Shown: positions 8,201 to 12,517 of the stretch, piece by piece
How positions within the stretch are numbered: the first letter of the stretch is position 1
Layout of the letters: every line of letters starts with the position of its first letter
Assembly (NCBI GenBank): GCA_002477465.1
Contig: DLPV01000039.1
Location: 1-12,517 of the forward strand
Direction: 5' to 3'
Origin: Gammaproteobacteria bacterium UBA7449
Lineage (GTDB): Bacteria; Pseudomonadota; Gammaproteobacteria; Pseudomonadales; Pseudohongiellaceae
DNA: 12,517 nt
Position numbers and translations under genes: made by a program
Notes under the pieces: model-generated
Databases searched by the model: none
Seen by the model: the letters and a program-made list of their open reading frames with translations, nothing else
What the model was told of the DNA's origin: nothing

Positions 8201-8548
8201 AACTGGAATCGCAATAACCACAGCTTCACAGCAATAAGTCGTTATATCGGGAGCTACGAAAACTTAGGCTATGATTCTGTTTTTGCTGATGGTAACACTC
8301 TGACTCGATCCCTTTTAAGCAGAAAGGTAGATTCCTATCAAAGCGTAGATGTGCAATATAGCTACACTCATGAATGGGCGAATGCGCGCTTCGGAACTAC
8401 CATTTTTACTTTAGGCGTGCTCGATCTCTTCGAAGCGGATCTGCCTTATATCGAAAAGGGTGACGATACAACTCTCAACAACTTCGATATTAATATCTTT
8501 GATCCAAGAGGCAGACGCATTTATGCGCGGGCATTGATGCGGTTCTAA
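5234..8548 (+). CDS. TonB-dependent outer-membrane receptor
   Basis: This 1104-residue protein is a gated outer-membrane channel that imports a ligand using TonB energy. The signal peptide ends near ANA-QD (cleavage after residue 28). A TonB-box-like DIEEVIVTG (32-40) follows. The plug domain (about 49-173) contains NINLRNLG, STLTLVNGKR and the strongly typical RIEVLTDGGSALYGSDAVAG. The rest is a long beta-barrel, with TonB receptor landmarks such as LLLRASYSQSFRAPN, ending in ALMRF with the C-terminal Phe expected for barrel assembly. The start is GTG, supported by AGGAG seven bases upstream; no better ATG fits before the signal peptide. It is larger than most siderophore receptors, as is common for receptors of plant- or algal-derived compounds. 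Neighbouring esterases hint at an ester-containing ligand, but none can be named. Confidence 0.95.
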   Translation: MTERQCPLNRKLLVTCVISALASTVANAQDNDIEEVIVTGSLIRGTPTDAPSPVTIVDRSSIQQQGAAGIWDVIKNLNINAGSTTNTNGSSGNGISGATSNINLRNLGTNSTLTLVNGKRVTPVAGVTLDGSEFVDLNTIPIVMTDRIEVLTDGGSALYGSDAVAGVVNVIMRTEFEGFEVYGDVQQIAGEGSQFDSTANAIWGWTSNDQRTHLVIAGEYFERDAVGASAASNFDANSQVVENNTKLIPVPSFGFTVNPAYINQPLTDLKAASGGSGIEYTDPLCTQLGFQVSTRNSRDINPESGCYDDVSDHEYLLAAQERKSVVLSFDHQFNDNVGFYSMFQVSDQDTNRSDDGTVNVVGIGPYHLPPFGTTTHPLGSAAQLGAFAEVAGNTIPTITNAPIDTANGGPGVPGFVEYISQVPRPGDQSFETTDLRHESYQMGLEGEFEFLDRDMRFDVSYAWSQSEVFRQDKSFQRDRMELAANGLGGPNCTPNGISNFNLDSQTYWQFLGPTVFLVVAPSYPWNLRESMSLALTSSNQGQGGCEFFNPLLTSATDPNSANSQELLDWMSPLVPVSDRTNTLGVFDALVSGDLFEMRGGTAAFALGYQNRDFEQVSRSYPLIEPGIPNAILSYGPGQTDVAETYYVSNDNNFGGFITRSFNNTRNVDAVFAEASLPVLENVETQLALRYEDYGGAIGSEVSPKVAVSWRPVEELLLRASYSQSFRAPNMELIFVGRASAGQAFIDPLATQEVRAGLLPATVANGESERLVNFGVPSPNLGNESADTYSAGFIWQPSGALDGASIQMDFWRFDFVDRVVSEQPSSVVQAEVALFDAAVGNPANYVTQESLDEGAENPFTACDPNAVAAQFGADSTERLNCVVDPRLYLVPGIERKFADADLVSAELRSVNAGNIVSDGVDVKLGYEWSRDSGNYRLGLDYTHVRQYKIAGLPGFDEGFNGTGVTDAAGTTGDGGATLQSLPDNRGFLSFNWNRNNHSFTAISRYIGSYENLGYDSVFADGNTLTRSLLSRKVDSYQSVDVQYSYTHEWANARFGTTIFTLGVLDLFEADLPYIEKGDDTTLNNFDINIFDPRGRRIYARALMRF

Positions 8549-8562
8549 ATCGCATCAATGCC
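8530..8562 (+). repeat. perfect 12-bp inverted repeat enclosing the receptor stop codon
   Basis: GGCATTGATGCG (8530-8541) and CGCATCAATGCC (8551-8562) are perfect reverse complements. The nine-base loop contains the TAA stop (8546-8548). The left arm encodes the last residues of the receptor. It could protect the mRNA 3' end or act with the next hairpin in termination. Confidence 0.6.
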
Positions 8563-8567
8563 GGGTT

Positions 8568-8599
8568 AGGCTGCGGTAGCCTTAGGGCTGCCGCAGCCT
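8568..8599 (+). terminator. strong hairpin after the receptor gene, probable terminator or mRNA 3' stabiliser
   Basis: A 14-base stem (8568-8581 with 8586-8599) pairs completely apart from one G-T wobble, with the loop TTAG. It is very GC-rich and begins six bases after the previous hairpin. The following bases (TCTCCTTAAAC) are pyrimidine-rich but lack a true T run, so efficient intrinsic termination is uncertain. Confidence 0.55.
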
Positions 8600-8619
8600 T
8601 CTCCTTAAACACAAAACTG

Positions 8620-8636
8620 GACAATAAATCATTGTC
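8620..8636 (+). repeat. inverted repeat GACAAT-N5-ATTGTC in the monooxygenase leader
   Basis: The 17-bp element has perfect six-base arms. Two further GACAAT copies lie at 8686-8691 and 8824-8829 in the same 262-bp gap. It has the form of an operator for a dimeric regulator, but no function is shown. Confidence 0.3.
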
Positions 8637-8694
8637 AGGCTGCCTATTCGAACTGGGCTCCAAGCAGCCCCGATACAATTCTGATGACAATGTG

Positions 8695-8704
8695 CTGTTT
8701 AATT
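8695..8704 (+). promoter_or_regulatory. shared motif CTGTTTAATT upstream of the copper monooxygenase
   Basis: This is the third exact copy of the 10-mer, 157 bp before the start codon. It is closely followed by TTGATA (8708-8713), which resembles a -35 box, although no good -10 is found at ideal spacing. Confidence 0.4.
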
Positions 8705-8758
8705 TTCTTGATATCGACGAAACTCGATGTCTGTTAATCTGGGCATCATATTTGTGCC

Positions 8759-8787
8759 TTGCTGATAAAGGAAATATCTCATATTTT
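8759..8787 (+). promoter_or_regulatory. candidate promoter for the copper monooxygenase gene
   Basis: TTGCTG (8759-8764) and TATTTT (8782-8787) are separated by 17 bases and end 74 bp before the ATG. The boxes match consensus only moderately. Confidence 0.28.
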
Positions 8788-8861
8788 CAGATACTTAGCA
8801 GTCCGCAGTACGATCGAGCACAAGACAATTAGTCCAAATTCCAAAATGTGGGAAATAGAAA

Positions 8862-10592
8862 ATGAAAAAACTATTACTCGTAGTGATATTGCTAATACCA
8901 ATGCACTCTTTACAGGCGTTGGAACGTGTCGGTGATTTCGCCTTGTTGGATCACAAGGGAGACTTTCATCAGATTGGTCGGTACAACTATCAAAATGCTG
9001 TGGTCCTGCTTTCGGAAGGTGCAAATTGCGACAGTTTTAGTAGCTCGCTTGCGCAATTCAATGCGGTAAGCAACGACTACTCAGAAAATTTTGAGTTTAT
9101 GTTGTTGAATGCTACCGGCACACAAGATCGCGCCACTGTGCTGGCTCAAGCTGAAACTTACGATAACAATTTGCCCTTATTAATGGACGAGAGTCAGGTT
9201 GTTTCCGAGTTACTGGGCGTGAGCAAAATTGGTGAGGCGCTGGTTATCGACCCTGATCGATTCGAACTCCTCTATCGTGGCTCAGTCGCAAATCTCGAGC
9301 AGGCTTTGGAACAAATTGCTGCTGGTGATGAAGTGTCCAGTCCCGAGACTGTTGCTTCTGGCTGTGGGGTAAAATTTGCGGCCAAACAGCTTCACGACAG
9401 GGCTCCAGTTTCCTACTCAGCAGACATAGCACCCATATTGGAAAAGAATTGTGCGAGTTGTCATCGAGATCAAGGTATCGCGCCCTTCGCCATGGACAGT
9501 CATTTGATGATCCAGGGCTGGGCTCCAATGATTAAAGAAGTGGTCATGACCAAGCGCATGCCGCCGGGTCAGATTGATCCACATATCGGCAATGTTAAGG
9601 TGACCAGAAATCTATCGGCTGACCAGATTCAAAAACTCGTACACTGGATTGATGCTGGCGCCATCAGGGATGGTGAAATAGATCCTCTGACCCAGATCGA
9701 ATGGCCTACAACTAAATGGCCATTGGGAGAGCCCGATGTTCTGGTCAAAATTCCGCCGCAAGAAGTGCCTGCGACGGGAGTCATGGATTACATCTGGGTG
9801 GATTCAGGCTTTACGTTTGCAAAAGATCGCTGGGTGAAGGGCGCTGACCTGATTCCAGGTGATCGAAGTGTAGTACACCACATCCTTGCCCATGCAATAC
9901 CACCTGGTGCAGCAGGTCCTAGAATCGGTATATGCCCCAGTCCCTGTGAAACCGGTCAAGGCGACCGCGACACAAGCCCTGAGGAGCGCGGCATTTCACT
10001 TCCTGCTTATATACCAGGCAACAATGCACGCTTCCTGGAAGAGAATACCGGACAGTTCGTGCCCGCTGGTTCGCGTATGGTGTTCCAGATGCACTACACC
10101 ACCAGCGGTCGCGCCACTGTAGATGCATCAGAATTCGGTATTTATTTTTATGAAGACGGATTCGAACCCACAGAAAAAATTGACTCTGGTGGTGTTTTGG
10201 CTAATGACTTCCTTATTCCGCCAAATGATGGCGACTATGAAGTGATCCGAACCCGCACCATTCCCAGGGATGCCTACGCGCTTAGCTTCTATCCCCATAT
10301 GCACCTGCGCGGCAAGCGTATGAAGTGGTCTGCTCAATACCCGGACGGCACTGTTGAGCCTTTATTGTCAGTGCCAAATTATGATTTCAATTGGCAGATG
10401 ACCTATGAGTTAGAGGAACCGAAATTCATTCCTGCCGGCACAACTATTGTCGTTGAGGGTGCATTTGATAATTCCACAGCCAATCCGAGTAATCCGGATC
10501 CTAGTGCCGCTGTAACCTGGGGCGATCAAAGCTTTGAAGAAATGTTTATCGGTAATATGGCCATAAAATATACCGATACAGGTGCGCCTTAG
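8862..10592 (+). CDS. exported redoxin-like / cytochrome c / copper type II monooxygenase fusion
   Basis: This 576-residue fusion has a signal peptide (1-19, ending SLQA). Residues 22-155 form a thioredoxin-like redoxin domain with one candidate active Cys (Cys56 in GANCDS), no CxxC and no cis-Pro before EALVID. Next is one c-type haem site, CASCH (197-201), followed by GIAPF and RMPPG, whose Met233 may be the distal ligand. Residues about 290-570 match the PHM/DBH copper type II ascorbate-dependent monooxygenase fold. Candidate copper ligands are all present: His339-His340 (VVHHIL), His411 (QMHYTT), His479 and His481 (PHMHLRG) and Met561 (EEMFIGNM). The family hydroxylates C-H bonds at two copper centres; here the haem could supply electrons. 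The gene has its own leader and terminator. A weak GGGAA precedes the ATG. Substrate unknown. Confidence 0.88.
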   Translation: MKKLLLVVILLIPMHSLQALERVGDFALLDHKGDFHQIGRYNYQNAVVLLSEGANCDSFSSSLAQFNAVSNDYSENFEFMLLNATGTQDRATVLAQAETYDNNLPLLMDESQVVSELLGVSKIGEALVIDPDRFELLYRGSVANLEQALEQIAAGDEVSSPETVASGCGVKFAAKQLHDRAPVSYSADIAPILEKNCASCHRDQGIAPFAMDSHLMIQGWAPMIKEVVMTKRMPPGQIDPHIGNVKVTRNLSADQIQKLVHWIDAGAIRDGEIDPLTQIEWPTTKWPLGEPDVLVKIPPQEVPATGVMDYIWVDSGFTFAKDRWVKGADLIPGDRSVVHHILAHAIPPGAAGPRIGICPSPCETGQGDRDTSPEERGISLPAYIPGNNARFLEENTGQFVPAGSRMVFQMHYTTSGRATVDASEFGIYFYEDGFEPTEKIDSGGVLANDFLIPPNDGDYEVIRTRTIPRDAYALSFYPHMHLRGKRMKWSAQYPDGTVEPLLSVPNYDFNWQMTYELEEPKFIPAGTTIVVEGAFDNSTANPSNPDPSAAVTWGDQSFEEMFIGNMAIKYTDTGAP

Positions 10593-10608
10593 CCAGATCG
10601 AAGCAGAA

Positions 10609-10628
10609 CTGTTATGAAGTTATAACAG
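10609..10628 (+). repeat. perfect 7-bp inverted repeat after the monooxygenase gene
   Basis: CTGTTAT (10609-10615) and ATAACAG (10622-10628) pair around the loop GAAGTT, 17 bases after the stop codon. It precedes the intrinsic terminator and may form a tandem 3' structure with it. Confidence 0.4.
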
Positions 10629-10639
10629 CAGAATAAATA

Positions 10640-10675
10640 AGCGGTGTACCGATCATATTGGGCGCCGCTTTTTTT
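10640..10675 (+). terminator. intrinsic terminator of the copper monooxygenase gene
   Basis: AGCGGTG (10640-10646) pairs with CGCCGCT (10663-10669), with one G-T wobble. The inner CCGAT (10649-10653) pairs with ATTGG (10657-10661) around CAT. Seven T residues (10669-10675) follow directly. This is a textbook Rho-independent terminator, and it separates the fusion gene from the next gene. Confidence 0.85.
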
Positions 10676-10792
10676 GTATTCACAAATTGATCGAGTAAGA
10701 GCTAATTGCAGGATAACAATGGGGCGTATAAAAATGCAGTGCCGTATTTTCTTACGAGCCCATTCAACGCTTTCTGGTTGTTGGTAAAAGTA

Positions 10793-10808
10793 GATACACA
10801 TTTGTATC
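10793..10808 (+). repeat. inverted repeat GATACA-CATT-TGTATC before the 10842 gene
   Basis: Perfect six-base arms around a four-base loop, ending 33 bp before the start codon. The position suits an operator or a leader hairpin; nothing else supports a function. Confidence 0.3.
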
Positions 10809-10841
10809 CAAGTATAAGTTTAACAATAGAAGAGTTCGCCA

Positions 10842-11357
10842 GTGAATCAATCAATTGCATTAGCTCGATTAAGTAGAATGGCAGTCGTCAGAGCCGCCGC
10901 GGCTCTCCTACTGCTCGCGGGGATCGTTGGATTTTTATATTGGTTCCTGGCCTGTCCTTGTGGCCGTACACCCGGGGGGTATTTGTTGGGAGAAGAGTCC
11001 CAAGAGGTAATTGCCGACTGGTCATTTGTAAATGAGGTAACTCTATGTCAATTGCAGACCAGGGCGTTCCTCCTTCCCCATTCTATTAATTTGAATTGCT
11101 CGTCTTTGGAGAATGACCTTTTTATAGGGTGTATGAACTGCGAAGGGAAGAACTGGGGAGCAGCATTAACTGAGCAGGGGGTCGCCCGTATTCGGATCAA
11201 CAATACAGTTTATCCCGTTAACGCTCGGCGACTTATGGCAACAGCGGAAAAAGACCACGCCTGGTTATCAAGCAGCATTAAGGCCGAAAGAGCTCCCGGC
11301 ACACCTCGGCCCCCTGACAACATTTGGTGGACCTTTCATTTAACCTCATCTTTGTGA
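10842..11357 (+). CDS. membrane-anchored small protein, possible split-barrel fold
   Basis: This 171-residue protein has an N-terminal transmembrane anchor (about 16-37) after a basic leader, then CPCGRTPGGYLLGE (38-51). The remaining domain contains DWSF (59-62), QLQTR (70-74), PHSINLNC (79-86), an LFIGCMNCEGKNW block (93-105) and RIRINNTVYPV (117-127). I associate this order of blocks with small proteins resembling the FMN-binding pyridoxamine-phosphate-oxidase split barrel, often annotated only as hypothetical. The assignment is tentative and cofactor binding is unproven. The start is GTG with AGAAGAG seven bases upstream; an ATG at 10878 would still retain the anchor but lacks a clear ribosome-binding site. 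The upstream terminator makes it a separate transcription unit. Confidence 0.65.
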   Translation: MNQSIALARLSRMAVVRAAAALLLLAGIVGFLYWFLACPCGRTPGGYLLGEESQEVIADWSFVNEVTLCQLQTRAFLLPHSINLNCSSLENDLFIGCMNCEGKNWGAALTEQGVARIRINNTVYPVNARRLMATAEKDHAWLSSSIKAERAPGTPRPPDNIWWTFHLTSSL

Positions 11358-11809
11358 TCACAAATAGATGCGCAGCAGGACAGACCGAAAATGATCTCAC
11401 CTGCACTTAGTCCCATTAAAATCTCCACAATACTGTCGCTGCGTGAGTGTGGTTACGGCTGACCGATTCTTGGTACCGATGTTTAGCATTTGATAATTCT
11501 TGCGAAGTCCCTATACGCTGCTCATACGTTTCACCGAGGCCAAATTGCTGAGTATAGGAAGCATTAACGCTATATCCAAATCCAGGTCTTGGCGAAATCT
11601 ATGATTTTCCAACCCGTGGCCATAGCTATGTCGGTCAAAAATACGTAAGAACCCCCCTAGAACCACCGGAATTAACCACACTTGTACCGCACTGCCGCTT
11701 CCAAACCGCTATTTCCAATTTTCAGACCAAGCCCTGTCCTGCCACCCTCCCTGGTAGCCCTTCTTTCTCCCTGTTAGTGATTCATATCTCATCAAACAAC
11801 CCGAGCTGA
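11358..11809. other. 452-bp gap without an intact gene
   Basis: No complete reading frame is convincing on either strand. The minus strand carries peptide segments in different frames that look like a decayed outer-membrane barrel protein (next entry). The right part, about 11740-11809, is the junction to the IS91-family transposase remnant. No terminal repeat or target site could be recognised at the junction. Confidence 0.55.
11416..11598 (-). pseudogene. frame-broken C-terminal remnant resembling an outer-membrane beta-barrel protein
   Basis: On the minus strand a 60-codon open segment ends in VLWRF-stop (stop at 11416-11418), the aromatic-Phe ending used by barrel proteins for outer-membrane assembly. 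It reads GYSVNASYTQQFGLG near its start, with barrel-like alternation. A stop (11599-11601) closes this frame upstream, but another frame open over 11514-11708 reads HSYGHGLENHRFRQDLDL. It could join GYSVNASY through one frameshift near 11570-11585. A third frame (about 11680-11740) reads GLGLKIGNSGLEAAVRYK. Together this suggests a decayed gene cut off by the adjacent transposase sequence. No start codon or specific family is seen. Short open segments can occur by chance, so confidence is moderate. Confidence 0.42.
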
Positions 11810-12517
11810 GGCGGTGCCCTCCTAGGGGGAAGAGTCGAGCGGGATGAGGACAACAGCTACCTGAGGCTGGATGGTCTGGAGGAAGATCCACTTCAGGATA
11901 TCCACGGTCATTCGGTTACTTACCGTGTTGCAGTGGGTCCCCAGAAGCGCCGCAAGGTATTTACCCTGCAGACTATCCCACCACAGCCGGAACCTGCATC
12001 AGACAATTCTAGAGTAGCCAAACTCAATGGCTTCAGCCTGCATGCCGGGGTTGCGGCCAGGGCCCACCAGCGCAGAAAGCTGGAGCGCCTGTGCCGCTAT
12101 ATTACCCGGCCAGCTATTGCAGAAAAGCGCCTGTCACTTACTCCCGCAGGCAAGGTGCGATACGAATTGAAGACGCCGTTTAGAAACGGCACCACCCATG
12201 TGATCTTTGAACCACTAGACTTCATGGCCAGACTTGCAGCACTGGTGCCGAAACCGCACGTTAACCTGACTCGCTTTCATGGTGTGTTTGCGCCCAATAG
12301 CAAGCTTCGCGCTCTAATCACACCTGCGGGCAGGGGCAAGGGTAGCAGGATGGCTGCGGAGGATAGCGACGATCGCAGCTTCGCCGAGCGTCATATGGCC
12401 ATGAGCTGGGCCCAGCGCTTGAAGCGCGTATTCAATATCGACATTGAAATCTGTGAGCAGTGCCAGGGGCCGGTCAAGGTGATCGCCTGTGTAGAAGATC
12501 CCGTGGCTATCCGGCGA
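11810..12517 (+). pseudogene. IS91-family transposase, 5'-truncated (runs off right edge)
   Basis: An open frame of 236 codons runs from an in-frame stop (11807-11809) to the window end. From about 11834 the peptide matches the C-terminal half of IS91-type transposases: VERDEDNSYL, GHSVTYRVAVGPQ, KVFTLQTIPP, GFSLHAGVAARA, RKLERLCRYITRPA, RLSLTPAGKVRYELKTPF, THVIFEPLDFMARLAALVPK, VNLTRFHGVFAPNSKLRA, WAQRLKRVFNIDIEIC and CEQCQGPVKVIACVEDPVAI. Such enzymes are rolling-circle (HUH/Y2) transposases. The N-terminal zinc finger, HUH motif and catalytic tyrosines are absent because the homology begins at about 11834, so this copy is probably inactive. The sequence looks more GC-rich than the neighbouring intergenic DNA. 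Confidence 0.9.

Noticed and set aside
8632..8832. 66-codon open frame in the gap before the monooxygenase
   Set aside because: It has no ribosome-binding site, no motif, and covers the putative promoter and regulatory elements. A leader peptide cannot be excluded but nothing supports it.
9244..9528. 94-codon minus-strand frame
   Set aside because: It is antisense to the haem region of the fusion protein and shows no protein-family features.
10589..10801. 70-codon minus-strand frame
   Set aside because: It spans the intrinsic terminator and inverted repeats and lacks motif and ribosome-binding site.
11709..11891. 60-codon minus-strand frame beginning with Met
   Set aside because: It crosses the junction into the transposase remnant in antisense. 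The Pro, Cys and His-rich translation looks like non-coding sequence.
1..12517. CRISPR arrays, tRNA, rRNA or phage genes
   Set aside because: No regularly spaced repeats, cloverleaf-like segments, conserved rRNA stretches or phage structural genes were recognised on reading both strands.

Overview
The window looks like chromosomal DNA from a heterotrophic gammaproteobacterium, probably marine. The pointers are Gram-negative export signals, a TonB-dependent receptor ending in Phe, balanced GC with AT-rich promoters, and IS91-type transposase debris. The organism cannot be named from the sequence. No rRNA, tRNA or CRISPR array was seen.

Layout. Positions 1-111 (minus strand) hold what looks like the extreme C-terminus of an IS91-family transposase, leaving the window on the left. 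A TetR-family regulator follows (208-876) with a clear sigma70-type promoter. Next come a secreted protein of unknown function (1142-2200) and a secreted alpha/beta-hydrolase esterase (2321-3067) that appears to use a rare ATT start. A convergent, exported type-B carboxylesterase lies at 3141-4718 on the minus strand. After a 515-bp AT-rich divergent promoter region comes a 1104-residue TonB-dependent receptor (5234-8548), which ends in two back-to-back hairpins. A 576-residue exported fusion protein follows (8862-10592: redoxin-like, c-type cytochrome, PHM/DBH-like copper monooxygenase), ending in a strong intrinsic terminator. A membrane-anchored 171-residue protein, possibly split-barrel, lies at 10842-11357. 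The right end is debris: a frame-broken minus-strand remnant resembling an outer-membrane barrel C-terminus (11416-11598, perhaps to about 11740), then a 5'-truncated IS91-family transposase (11810 to the end, plus strand).

How the genes may work together (inference). The receptor would import a large or scarce ligand across the outer membrane. Two exported esterases would hydrolyse ester bonds, and the copper monooxygenase fusion would hydroxylate a substrate or product in the periplasm. The TetR regulator would sense a ligand. Supporting co-regulation, the 10-mer CTGTTTAATT occurs upstream of the carboxylesterase, the receptor and the monooxygenase, and the related TTTAATTAAT or ATTAATTAAT lies upstream of the 1142 gene and of tetR itself. 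The substrate cannot be deduced. The outward-facing IS91 remnants at both edges suggest the block is an accessory island.
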